Source: Allomuricauda sp. M10 (GTDB lineage Bacteria > Bacteroidota > Bacteroidia > Flavobacteriales > Flavobacteriaceae). From it: 64,000 nucleotides of DNA. The notes below the pieces were generated by a model. It had not been told where the DNA came from and searched no databases. It saw only the letters and a list, made by a program, of their open reading frames with translations. This document shows, piece after piece, positions 56,338 to 64,000 of the stretch. The stretch lies in assembly GCF_020782875.1 (NCBI RefSeq), contig NZ_JAJGBN010000004.1:337424-401423 (forward strand). The letters run 5' to 3'. The number at the start of each line of letters is the position of its first letter. Positions within the stretch are counted from its first letter, which is position 1. The translations under genes were made by a program, and so were the position numbers.

Positions 56338-57105
56338 TTAAAATTTTCTGTCGGAAATGGCATACCTGCGACTGTACATTCGTCTTCTCTGCACAAATTT
56401 GGTCACCTGAAGCTTGTAATAGTCATATAACAGTACCACGCTCAACACCATTCCAATGATGATAAAGGTTGAGTTTCCAATTTTATAGTAAAGCAACCCC
56501 GAAATAATACCCCCTGCCATGTAGGAGAACATAATGGCCAAAAGCAACTGTGCCTTTTCCACCAACTTTTTGTCGTTCCTGAACTCTTTTTTGGTGAACA
56601 TGGAAAAAACGATTCCCAGGTCGGTGGTCAATCCTGTAAGGTGGGTGGTCTTGACCTTTCCGTTAGAGATACTTGCGGTGAGACCATTCTGAAGACCCAT
56701 GGCAAACAACATGGCCGCAACAAGAAACTCCGTCTCCTTTAAACTTTCCGTATAAAAGTATTGGAGATATATACCAACGAACATCAAACAGGCCATTTCC
56801 AAAAAAACCGGAATGGCATGGGCCACATACCTGCCTGTTGGTGTATTATTATGGATGATCAAACAGTTGGAAGTGAAATTGCCCGCAAAAAAGAGAAAGA
56901 TCCAAATAAGTACCACCGCACCTTGGTACCAATTCCCTTTTGCTATCTCCTGCGCAAGAATGGCGTAGTGACCTGTTACGTTGCTCGTGAAGGCGAAAAA
57001 AACGATCACCGAGATCACATTCACCATCCCGGCGGAGAAAGCGGTTAGTGCACCCAACTTAATATTGTCGGCAAAACTTCTATAATTGCTATATTTTCTG
57101 AGCAT
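56338..57105 (-). CDS. YoaK/DUF1275 family membrane protein
   Basis: A 255-aa membrane protein with about six hydrophobic segments. GALTAFSAGMVNVISV and LTGLTTDLG near 165 are typical for DUF1275 (YoaK), small membrane proteins of unknown function. Its first 17 bp overlap the end of the lipocalin-like gene, so the genes appear translationally coupled. Confidence 0.88.
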   Translation of the reverse strand: MLRKYSNYRSFADNIKLGALTAFSAGMVNVISVIVFFAFTSNVTGHYAILAQEIAKGNWYQGAVVLIWIFLFFAGNFTSNCLIIHNNTPTGRYVAHAIPVFLEMACLMFVGIYLQYFYTESLKETEFLVAAMLFAMGLQNGLTASISNGKVKTTHLTGLTTDLGIVFSMFTKKEFRNDKKLVEKAQLLLAIMFSYMAGGIISGLLYYKIGNSTFIIIGMVLSVVLLYDYYKLQVTKFVQRRRMYSRRYAISDRKF

Positions 57106-57565
57106 ATTGCTTCGTGGGTATTCGTTTGAAGGTCATTTTAACAATACCCTTAACCTGTAAATCAAAATTAAACTGCACCACAAGTTCATCTTCCGAGATG
57201 CCAACCACTTGGTAGTCCTCTACCATACTGTTCAGGTGCTTTAGTTCTAAAATATTGCCTCTTCCCTTTATATTCCATTTCAGGTCTTCCTTGATCACCC
57301 CTTCTTCCAAAAAAGACAGGGTCTTATCTGGGCCGAAGCGCCATGTCTCCGCTTCATGAATGACCAGATTTCTGCATATTTCCTGTTTTTGGAAATCATC
57401 AATATCAAAATCCAGAACATTGTCATGGTTGAGTTTCTCGTATTTCCACGAAACTTCTTCCCAATCTCCTAGAATCAAAGTTTCCGGACTTTCGGTATCC
57501 ATGAGCATCCATGCACTTAAGGCCAATAGCAGACTGAAAAAGAGATATATGGGCCAAAGTTTCAT
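57089..57565 (-). CDS. Small exported lipocalin-like protein
   Basis: A 158-aa protein with one N-terminal hydrophobic segment (about residues 5-21, signal or anchor) and a beta-rich remainder. The start of the mature part (LILGDWEEVSWKYEKL) resembles lipocalin-like DUF4923/DUF5004-type proteins of Bacteroidota, but I cannot name a family with confidence. Its stop lies 17 bp inside the DUF1275 gene and it starts 5 bp after the UspA-like gene. Confidence 0.78.
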   Translation of the reverse strand: MKLWPIYLFFSLLLALSAWMLMDTESPETLILGDWEEVSWKYEKLNHDNVLDFDIDDFQKQEICRNLVIHEAETWRFGPDKTLSFLEEGVIKEDLKWNIKGRGNILELKHLNSMVEDYQVVGISEDELVVQFNFDLQVKGIVKMTFKRIPTKQYAQKI

Positions 57566-57570
57566 GCGTC

Positions 57571-58071
57571 TTATTTTATTCCGGTCAAGAAAACATTGGC
57601 AAACTGTGCCTTGCCAACTTCTACTCCTTCCATTTCTTCATCAAAGTTGATGTAAGCACACGGTATTCCACAGGTATCCAATAAAGAGAGGGTATCAAAA
57701 CCTTTTGCTTTCTTGAAATCTAAAAACCCTTTTTGCGGAACAACAATTTCATCAATATTGGCCGCTTCCAGATAGTTCAAGAAATACGCCTTGCTCTTTG
57801 AAGTGATCAAATCCACATAAAGGGAATTCAACTTAATAGGATACTTGTTCTTAAGAACATTTGTTGCCTCGGTGAATTCTTCGGTCTGTAGTTCCTTGAT
57901 CATTCTTGACTTGGAAAAGAACAACAAATCCGTAATGGAATTGGAAAGGTGCATGCCATGAAGCAAAACAATTTCCAACAATACATTTTTATTGTCTTCA
58001 ACGGTTTTGCGAACCAATTCCAGTGACTTTACCGAAAAATCGGTTGGGATAAGGACTTTTTTTGTCTCCAT
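57571..58071 (-). CDS. Small universal-stress-protein-like protein
   Basis: A 166-aa cytoplasmic protein. It begins KKVLIPTDFSVKSLELVR, the standard UspA N-terminus, and runs to a shortened alpha/beta fold; the usual ATP-binding Gx2Gx9GS motif near the C-terminus is not visible. It is likely a divergent, possibly non-ATP-binding, member of the family. It begins the three-gene unit UspA-like, lipocalin-like, DUF1275, next to a sensor-kinase system. Confidence 0.72.
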   Translation of the reverse strand: METKKVLIPTDFSVKSLELVRKTVEDNKNVLLEIVLLHGMHLSNSITDLLFFSKSRMIKELQTEEFTEATNVLKNKYPIKLNSLYVDLITSKSKAYFLNYLEAANIDEIVVPQKGFLDFKKAKGFDTLSLLDTCGIPCAYINFDEEMEGVEVGKAQFANVFLTGIK

Positions 58072-58085
58072 GATTTGTTTTTTGT

Positions 58086-58093
58086 CAAAAGTA
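58086..58093 (-). promoter_or_regulatory. Candidate -7 promoter element for the UspA-like gene row
   Basis: On the minus strand this reads TACTTTTG, a TAnnTTTG match ending 14 bp before the ATG at 58071. The expected leader is only about 8 nt. A -33 TTG at proper spacing is not seen. Confidence 0.38.
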
Positions 58094-58168
58094 CCATGGG
58101 ACCCATTAGGGAATATTTAGAACGGGATTAGAAAACCCTTAGAATTATATCCTAAAATTAAAATGAAA

Positions 58169-59542
58169 TTAGAGCGGGCCACTCCAAATGGGAAGATTGA
58201 CCTTAACCGAGGTTCCCTTGCCCTCAACAGAGGTCACCTGTAATTCGCCATTGTGCATTAAAATAATGTTCCGGCTCAAGGGGAGACCAATGCCATATCC
58301 TGCATAGTCGGTGGTATTGGAGGCCCTAAAATAAGGATCGTAAATATAGGGCATCTCCTTTTCCGGGATACCGATGCCCGAATCTTGGACTAGGATCACC
58401 ACGTGGGTACCTGAAGCGCCCAGGGCAATGAACACAGGCTGCCCGTTGGAATACTTGCAGCCGTTTACCACTATATTGGTCAATGCCAGGTGGAGCAGAT
58501 AAAAATTGCCCTTTACCTTGAGCATTTCATGGTTTTCCGGTAAAAGACTAAAATCGAGGCAGATTTTAAAATTGGCGTTCAGTTTTTGAACGGTTTCCCT
58601 AACATCCAAAATGAGCTGATCGGTTCGCAATCGAACCAATTTTTGTGATTTTCCATCAAAACCTGTTTGGGCCAACAAAAGCAACGCCTTGGTCTTTTGT
58701 TCCAACTTTTCAGCTTCACTCAGGATATCCGTCAACGACTTTTTATATTGCTCGGCATCTCGCTCTTTAGAGAGGGCATAATCCGCTTCACCAATAATAC
58801 TGGTCAAAGGGGTATTCAGTTCATGTGATGCATTGCTCACAAAATTCTTTTGGGTCTCAAAAGTGGTTTCCAATCGGTTCAACATATCGTTGAAGGTTTG
58901 GGCCAAGTTTCGGATGGAATCCTTGGATTTTGGCAAACGCAATCGTAAATGCAAATTTTCAGAGCCGATCATTTCCACCTCTTTTATAATCTGCTGAACA
59001 GGTCGTACCAAAGTCCTGGAAATGAGCATCGACACCAAAACGATCAACAAAAGTGCATATAGCAGCGATGTGATCAATAGATTCCTTAAATAAGCAATAT
59101 GGTGCGAATAAAAATAGTTGTCCGCAGAGACCACAACAATGTATTCATCTCCTTTTATTGTGGTGTACTTAATTCCTGAATAAAAGATGCTCCCCTTTCT
59201 AAAACTACCAAAACCTTGGTTTAATAAGGTATTGCCAAACTCAGTGGGAAGGCTCTCCTGCCCATCGGCCACCACGATTACATTATTCTTGATCGGAAAG
59301 ATATAATCCTTTTGGTTGGGAAGCTTTTCCAGATATTCCTGTCTGATTTCCTTTATGATCGATGCGTTGTCTGGATTGTCCAGCTGAATTTTCGCAGTGG
59401 TAGCAGCCCTGATTTCCAATCGCTTATAAAAATCGGTAAAAGAAAAATTAGAAATGGAATAATAGATGAAACCACTGAACAACAAGGTATAAATAAAGAA
59501 TACCGAGATCAATAAATAAATGATACGATAATGGATTTTCAT
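58169..59542 (-). CDS. HAMP-domain sensor histidine kinase
   Basis: A 457-aa inner-membrane kinase. Helix 1 (about 8-30), a periplasmic domain, helix 2 (about 153-172), a HAMP linker, the HisKA domain with SHELNTPL (His near 238) and the ATPase domain with N-box NIVVNGCKYSN near 350, DSGIGIPE near 393 and GYGIGLPL near 425. It forms a pair with the OmpR-type regulator encoded upstream, overlapping it by 4 bp (ATGA). The signal is unknown. Confidence 0.95.
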   Translation of the reverse strand: MKIHYRIIYLLISVFFIYTLLFSGFIYYSISNFSFTDFYKRLEIRAATTAKIQLDNPDNASIIKEIRQEYLEKLPNQKDYIFPIKNNVIVVADGQESLPTEFGNTLLNQGFGSFRKGSIFYSGIKYTTIKGDEYIVVVSADNYFYSHHIAYLRNLLITSLLYALLLIVLVSMLISRTLVRPVQQIIKEVEMIGSENLHLRLRLPKSKDSIRNLAQTFNDMLNRLETTFETQKNFVSNASHELNTPLTSIIGEADYALSKERDAEQYKKSLTDILSEAEKLEQKTKALLLLAQTGFDGKSQKLVRLRTDQLILDVRETVQKLNANFKICLDFSLLPENHEMLKVKGNFYLLHLALTNIVVNGCKYSNGQPVFIALGASGTHVVILVQDSGIGIPEKEMPYIYDPYFRASNTTDYAGYGIGLPLSRNIILMHNGELQVTSVEGKGTSVKVNLPIWSGPL

Positions 59543-60237
59543 TTGCTGTCCTTTAATGCATAACCCATACCTACAACGGTGTGAATCACTCGATCCTGCC
59601 CGTTCCGTTCCAATTTCTTGCGGATATAGTTCACATAAACATCCACTACATTGGTCCCAATGTCAAAATTGATGCCCCACACCTCATCCAATAAGTCTGT
59701 TCTAGAAAGTACCTTATTCGGATTTTTCAGGAACATCAAAAGCAATCTATATTCAGTGGATGTAAAATTGATTTCCTCATTGCCACGTGTCACGGTTTTG
59801 GAATAATCGTCCAAATGAATATCCGCAAAGGAATAATGGTTACCGTTCTTGAACTTGGCATTGTCCAAGGCATCGGTCCTTCTGAGTAAGGTACGGAGCC
59901 TTGCCTTTAACTCAATTAGTTTGAACGGCTTGGTCAAGTAATCATCGGCGCCGTTGTCCAGACCCAACACTACATTTTCCACACTGCCCAAAGCGGTCAA
60001 CATTAAAATGGGTAGCTCCCTATACCCAAGTTCCCTTATATTTTTGCATACCTCAAGACCATTCATGCCGGGTAGAAGAATGTCCAAAATGACCAAACTA
60101 GTGGCGTTTTTACCCAAAGCCTCTATCCCACTCGGACCATCCTTTTTATGGATTATCGTGTAGCCATCTTCTTCGAGGCCTTTTTTTAGGATATCAGCAA
60201 CATTCTGTTCATCCTCAATCAGTAAAATTGTACCCAT
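59539..60237 (-). CDS. OmpR/PhoB family response regulator
   Basis: A 232-aa regulator. The receiver has the phospho-Asp in VILDILLPG near 51 and Lys in DYLTKPFK near 102. The winged-helix DNA-binding domain ends with VVGMGYAL. Its stop overlaps the kinase start by 4 bp. A TAnnTTTG box lies 19 bp upstream of the ATG. Its regulon is unknown; nearby stress-type and membrane genes are candidates. Confidence 0.96.
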   Translation of the reverse strand: MGTILLIEDEQNVADILKKGLEEDGYTIIHKKDGPSGIEALGKNATSLVILDILLPGMNGLEVCKNIRELGYRELPILMLTALGSVENVVLGLDNGADDYLTKPFKLIELKARLRTLLRRTDALDNAKFKNGNHYSFADIHLDDYSKTVTRGNEEINFTSTEYRLLLMFLKNPNKVLSRTDLLDEVWGINFDIGTNVVDVYVNYIRKKLERNGQDRVIHTVVGMGYALKDSK

Positions 60238-60255
60238 ACAAACCTATCAAACTCA

Positions 60256-60263
60256 CAAAAATA
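60256..60263 (-). promoter_or_regulatory. Candidate -7 promoter element for the two-component operon
   Basis: On the minus strand this reads TATTTTTG, a TAnnTTTG match ending 18 bp before the regulator ATG at 60237, in the 188-bp divergent spacer shared with the esterase gene. Confidence 0.4.
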
Positions 60264-60425
60264 GATGCTATACATTGATATTCTGAACGTAACGGATTAA
60301 AATTTTATTAAAATCCACTTGTTCCATTCGCAAAATCACATGGGCTAAAGTACGGGCAATAAAGCCTTCATTTCCATTGGTTTGTGGTTGAAATGAAGTA
60401 TCTTTTCATCTAAAATCCAACCGCC

Positions 60426-62156
60426 ATGAAAAATTTCCTGTTCCTTGTTTATTGTTGCTCCTTAATGTTCCTTTCCTGCGAAAAAAAGGAAAGTTCCAAG
60501 TTTAGCATCGATGTAAGTTTTACTTCGGAAATAAGTCCTGACAAGAAGGACGGTCGTTTGCTTTTAATGCTTTCCACGGATGATAGCAAAGAACCCAGGT
60601 TCCAAATCAATGATGGGCTGTCCACCCAATTGATTTTTGGCGTGAATGTAGATGAAATGACCCCTGGGGAACCCATCAAATTTGACGAGACTGTTTTTGG
60701 TTATCCTTACACCAGTCTGGCTGATGTGCCCCCCGGCGAATACCATGTACAGGCCCTTTTGCATGTGTATGAGACCTTTAACCTATCCACAGGTCATACG
60801 GTAAAACTCCCTATGGACAATGGCGAGGGGCAACAATGGAACCGCTCCCCTGGAAATCTTTATAGCAAACCCTACAAAATAACGGTTGGCAGCAATGGTA
60901 TTGAGAACATCTCAGTTGTCATGGACCAAGAAATTCCTGCCATTCCAGAGCCAGAGGATACAGAATGGATCAAGCATATTAAAATGAAGTCCGAAAAATT
61001 ATCGGCGTTCTACGGTCGGGATATGTATTTGGGTGCGCACGTGCTGTTGCCGAAGGATTTTGATAAACATCCAGAAGCCAAATATCCGTTGATGGTTTTC
61101 CATGGGCATTTCCCCAGTGATTTTGGCGGATTCCGCACCACTCCACCCGACCCGAACTTGAAGCCGGAATACTCTGCACGTTTCGATTTGGATGGGTACA
61201 ACATCATTCAACAGCAAGAGGCCTACGATTTTTACAAACGTTGGAACGAACCTGATTTTCCTCGTTTCTTGATCATCGAAATCCAACACCCTACCCCCTA
61301 TTATGACGATTCCTATGCGGTGAATTCCGCCAGTCAGGGACCGTGGGGCGATGCCATTACCTACGAACTCATCCCCTATATCGAAAAGCAGTTCCAAGGT
61401 ATGGGCGAAGGATGGTCCCGATTCTTGTACGGGGGTTCCACAGGTGGTTGGGAAGCCTTGGCCGTGCAGGTAAAATATCCCGAGGAATATAACGGTTGCT
61501 TTGCCGCCTGCCCAGACCCCATCGACTTTAGGGCGTATTGTCTCACCAATATTTACGAGGATAAGAATGCCTATTACTACGATTCTCCGCACAAAAAATT
61601 GGAAGTACCTTCCCATCGCAATTATTTGGGGAACATTCAATCAACATTAAGACAGGGCAATCATTTGGAGTTGGTTTTGGGTGATAAATCCCGATCTGGG
61701 CAACAATGGGATATTTGGGAAGCAACCTATTCCCCACAGGGTGATGACGGTTATCCTGCACGTATTTGGGATAAAAAGACCGGGGAAATCAATCACGAAG
61801 TGGCCGAATATTGGAAGGAAAACTATGACCTGCGCTATATTTTGGAACGGGATTGGGACAAATTGGGCGAAAGTTTAAAAGGTAAGATCCATCTCTATTG
61901 TGGCGATATGGACAACTATTACCTGAACAACGCCGTGTATTTGATGGAAGATTTTCTGGAAAGCACCACCGACCCCTATTATGAAGGGGAAGTGTTGTAT
62001 GGAGATCGAGCAGAACACTGCTGGAACGGCGACCCCGACCAGCCCAATGCCATCAGCCGACTTCGGTATAACAGCATGTATGTACCCAAGATCATGAAAC
62101 GTATTGCAGAAAGTGCACCAAAAGGAGCAGATTTAACGAGTTGGAGGTATCAGTAA
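60426..62156 (+). CDS. Esterase-like alpha/beta-hydrolase lipoprotein
   Basis: A 576-aa exported lipoprotein (lipobox LMFLSC, Cys near 18). The first 180 residues look like a beta-sandwich carrying VPPGEYHVQALLHVY, and the rest is an alpha/beta hydrolase of the enterochelin-esterase-like (Esterase D) group, with nucleophile elbow YGGSTGGWEAL near 338. The full catalytic triad was not located with confidence. It may hydrolyse an ester or act on a glycan side chain; function is inferred only from fold. Its end overlaps the first codons assigned to the A+T-rich gene by 16 bp. Confidence 0.78.
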   Translation: MKNFLFLVYCCSLMFLSCEKKESSKFSIDVSFTSEISPDKKDGRLLLMLSTDDSKEPRFQINDGLSTQLIFGVNVDEMTPGEPIKFDETVFGYPYTSLADVPPGEYHVQALLHVYETFNLSTGHTVKLPMDNGEGQQWNRSPGNLYSKPYKITVGSNGIENISVVMDQEIPAIPEPEDTEWIKHIKMKSEKLSAFYGRDMYLGAHVLLPKDFDKHPEAKYPLMVFHGHFPSDFGGFRTTPPDPNLKPEYSARFDLDGYNIIQQQEAYDFYKRWNEPDFPRFLIIEIQHPTPYYDDSYAVNSASQGPWGDAITYELIPYIEKQFQGMGEGWSRFLYGGSTGGWEALAVQVKYPEEYNGCFAACPDPIDFRAYCLTNIYEDKNAYYYDSPHKKLEVPSHRNYLGNIQSTLRQGNHLELVLGDKSRSGQQWDIWEATYSPQGDDGYPARIWDKKTGEINHEVAEYWKENYDLRYILERDWDKLGESLKGKIHLYCGDMDNYYLNNAVYLMEDFLESTTDPYYEGEVLYGDRAEHCWNGDPDQPNAISRLRYNSMYVPKIMKRIAESAPKGADLTSWRYQ

Positions 62157-63007
62157 TATTAGAAATTCGGCAGAATACACTGCAGACGAATCATACAAAA
62201 TTAAAGACATTGGGAAAGAAGAAAAAAATAATAATAATAGATACCTTTAATCCTTATGAAAATCGGTTTCCAAATAGAAAACTGGTTACGCGAGATACTT
62301 TACTTCTAATAAAATATTTACGTTCTGAAGGTTATAATGTTATTATTGAACCTGATAATGGGCTTCCCTTAGAATATCTTTACAAAAAGGGAATCGCAGA
62401 GTTTTTTGCAGACCCAATAAATATTACACTAATAAACATTCCTATAACCATATTAACAAATATAATTTCAAACCAAATCCAAAAACTATTTGACCAAAAA
62501 GAAACTATAATTAAAGAGAATATCAACATTAAAATTGATAATTCCACTATTACATACAATTATTTAGGTGAGCATCAGGAAAAAAGTAACCACAAGATTA
62601 TTAATCAAAAACGGAAAGAGTTAAGGGATGGATTTGACAAATGCTTTGAAATAAAATCTCCTTACGAGGATTTACCTACTCCTGTATTTTTGGAACATAA
62701 ACCCAAAATAGTGGGTTGGTGTTGGCTTTGGAGTGATGATGAAGGACTTAAATCTAAAATGGTAATAACTGATAAAATTGTCAAACGAAGGATTTCTCAA
62801 AACCGATTGAATGGACTGAGTGTCACTGGAATTGCAACAAAAACAGAATGCTCAATTTGTAAGTCTGATTTTGTTGATTGCAACCACATTCCTGGAAAAA
62901 AATACAAAGGAAAAAAATGTTCGAACACTATAATCGAAACAGACTATGTAGAAACAAGTATCGTTAAAGAACCCATTAATTCACAGTGTTTAATTAACTA
63001 TAAATAG
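62141..63007 (+). CDS. A+T-rich orphan protein with a cysteine/histidine zinc-binding-like motif
   Basis: A 288-aa frame of unknown function with no signal peptide. Its base composition differs sharply from its neighbours: 62401-62460 has 15 G+C of 60, against 32 of 60 at 61381-61440. Near the C-terminus a C-x2-C-x6-C-x-H-x9-C pattern (CSIC...DCNHIPGKKYKGKKC, about residues 240-263) looks like a zinc knuckle; similar CxxC...CxH..G..YxGxxC patterns occur, from memory, in many phage-associated and otherwise uncharacterised proteins. There is no early ATG: TTG at 62141 is the formal start, another TTG lies at 62210, and the first Met comes only near residue 207. The gene may be 5'-truncated. The family is not recognised. 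Confidence 0.6.
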   Translation: MEVSVILEIRQNTLQTNHTKLKTLGKKKKIIIIDTFNPYENRFPNRKLVTRDTLLLIKYLRSEGYNVIIEPDNGLPLEYLYKKGIAEFFADPINITLINIPITILTNIISNQIQKLFDQKETIIKENINIKIDNSTITYNYLGEHQEKSNHKIINQKRKELRDGFDKCFEIKSPYEDLPTPVFLEHKPKIVGWCWLWSDDEGLKSKMVITDKIVKRRISQNRLNGLSVTGIATKTECSICKSDFVDCNHIPGKKYKGKKCSNTIIETDYVETSIVKEPINSQCLINYK

Positions 63008-63108
63008 TTAATGCTTTAAACCATGATAGCTATTGGTTGCTTACAATAATGAATACATATAAATTGAAGCCTGTAATCACTTTGATACTAAAACAATCAA
63101 ACAAAACT

Positions 63109-63777
63109 TTACTTAAGTAAACCCTGAATAATCCCCAAGACTTCCTTTACCGTAGCCGTCAATTTTGCAAAATCCTTCTTATCCAAAATTTCCTTGGAAA
63201 TCAGTTGGGAACCCATCCCCACACAGGTCACCCCGGCGGAGAACCAGGCCTTCAGGTTGGCCTCGCTGGAGTCCACCCCGCCCGTGGGCATGATGCTCGT
63301 CCAGGGTTGGGGTCCCTTTATGGCCTTCACGAACCCGGGGCCGTACGTGGAGCCAGGGAACAGTTTGATGATTTCCACCCCCAGTTCCTCCGCGCGGTTG
63401 ATCTCCGTAAGACTGCCACAGCCTGGATTGTACATTACCTTTCTTCGGTTGCAGGCAATGGCAATGTCCTCTCGTAATGAAGGCGTTACAATAAAACTAG
63501 CTCCCAATTGCATGTAGAACGAAGCGGCCGCGGCATCGGTGATGCTCCCCACCCCCATGATCATGCCCGGCAGTTCTTTTAAGGCATATTTGTTGAGTTC
63601 GGTGAACACCTCATGGGCAAAATCCCCTCTCGCCGTGAATTCCATCAATCGGGCACCGCCCTCATAACAGGCCTTCAACACCTGCTTTCCCAATTCCACA
63701 TCGGGATGGTAGAACAAGGGGACCATGCCCGTCTCCGCCATTTTCTGTGCCACTTCTATCCGTGAATATCTTGCCAT
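63109..63777 (-). CDS. eda: Bifunctional KDPG/KHG aldolase (Eda)
   Basis: A 222-aa class I aldolase that cleaves 2-keto-3-deoxy-6-phosphogluconate to pyruvate and glyceraldehyde-3-phosphate and can act on 4-hydroxy-2-oxoglutarate. The Schiff-base Lys lies in IIKLFPGSTYG near 137, and MEFTARGD near 45 carries the catalytic Glu. Length is a little above the family. It follows a PfkB-type kinase gene whose 3' end lies 61 bp upstream on the same strand: the usual eda-kdgK order for uronate use. The core (63241-63300: 40 G+C of 60) is unusually GC-rich compared with most genes in the window. Confidence 0.96.
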   Translation of the reverse strand: MARYSRIEVAQKMAETGMVPLFYHPDVELGKQVLKACYEGGARLMEFTARGDFAHEVFTELNKYALKELPGMIMGVGSITDAAAASFYMQLGASFIVTPSLREDIAIACNRRKVMYNPGCGSLTEINRAEELGVEIIKLFPGSTYGPGFVKAIKGPQPWTSIMPTGGVDSSEANLKAWFSAGVTCVGMGSQLISKEILDKKDFAKLTATVKEVLGIIQGLLK

Positions 63778-63837
63778 ATCTCTTCTTTAACCTTTTTACT
63801 TTTTATCTTTCAATCTTTCAACCCTTCACCTTTTGCC

Positions 63838-64000
63838 CTATCTGGCCACCCTTCCGGAAGCATCCCCTCCCATCAGTTTCTCCACCTCATCCACGGTCAC
63901 CAAATTCGCGTCGCCCACTATCGTATGTTTCAAGCATGAGGCGGCCACCGCAAAATTAAGTGCTTTCTGGTCATCATCCGGCCATGTGAGCAATCCGTAA
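63838..64000 (-). CDS. kdgK: 3' end of 2-keto-3-deoxygluconate kinase (PfkB family)
   Basis: The last 53 codons of a minus-strand gene running off the window edge; the stop is TAG at 63838-63840. The readable C-terminus contains [31 protein letters not shown] and [14 protein letters not shown], matching the end of flavobacterial KDG kinases of the ribokinase family. It would phosphorylate 2-keto-3-deoxygluconate to KDPG, the substrate of the adjacent aldolase. Confidence 0.82.
   Translation of the reverse strand, partial: YGLLTWPDDDQKALNFAVAASCLKHTIVGDANLVTVDEVEKLMGGDASGRVAR

Overview
The window looks like ordinary chromosome from a marine-type member of the Flavobacteriaceae (phylum Bacteroidota). 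Support for this: several start regions carry the Bacteroidota -7 promoter element TAnnTTTG, starts lack clear Shine-Dalgarno sequences, and the gene content includes flavobacterial-style LptD and TamB proteins, LytTR two-component systems, a GH3/beta-lactamase fusion and many small lipoproteins. Placement below family level would be a guess. I see no rRNA, CRISPR array, insertion sequence or prophage; one tRNA gene is present.

Region by region. 0-8 kb (minus strand): a GH3/beta-lactamase fusion, then a tight operon of N-acetylmuramoyl-L-alanine amidase, MlaD-like protein, a membrane Fe-S oxidoreductase, a CCG-domain Fe-S protein and a 160-aa conserved protein. 8-20 kb: divergent lptD, ridA, an N-acetylglucosamine-kinase-type ATPase, the glycolytic pair pfkA-gap, and a giant tamB-like gene divergent from tsaD. 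18.7-23.5 kb: tsaD, rsmE, a DUF4159 protein, an AI-2E-type permease and a THUMP-like methyltransferase, apparently one operon. 23.5-32 kb: two divergent gene sets. On the minus strand are a nucleotidase, an alpha/beta hydrolase, a VanX-type D,D-dipeptidase and an esterase. On the plus strand are a D-amino-acid aminotransferase, an N-acyl-D-amino-acid deacylase-type amidohydrolase, an M20 peptidase and a beta-lactamase-fold serine hydrolase, closed by a strong terminator. Together they suggest salvage of D-amino-acid-containing peptides.

32-40 kb: an RND efflux system (outer-membrane channel, permease, adaptor) behind an AraC-type regulator, then a gene-poor stretch and a PspC protein. 40-48 kb: a TPR-LytS-type sensor kinase with LytTR regulator, a beta-propeller protein, a Tat-exported Gfo/Idh/MocA oxidoreductase, a bile-acid-symporter family protein and a DUF418 membrane protein. 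48-52 kb: tRNA-Arg(TCT), a sugar phosphate isomerase/epimerase lipoprotein and a YceI - beta-barrel - YceI set. 52-60 kb: ppdK, a cation diffusion facilitator, a DUF1275 protein with two small partners, and an OmpR-type two-component system. 60-64 kb: a secreted esterase-like lipoprotein, a strikingly A+T-rich orphan gene with a cysteine/histidine motif, and a GC-rich eda gene followed by the 3' end of a 2-keto-3-deoxygluconate kinase gene.

Central metabolism is well represented: pfkA, gap and ppdK on the glycolysis/gluconeogenesis side, eda and kdgK on the uronate/Entner-Doudoroff side. Envelope construction (lptD, tamB-like, amidase, mlaD-like) and peptidoglycan or peptide turnover are the other recurring themes. 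No obviously new multi-gene system stands out. The best candidates for a second look are the D-amino-acid operon, the A+T-rich orphan at 62.2-63.0 kb, the YceI-barrel-YceI set and the Fe-S/MlaD operon.
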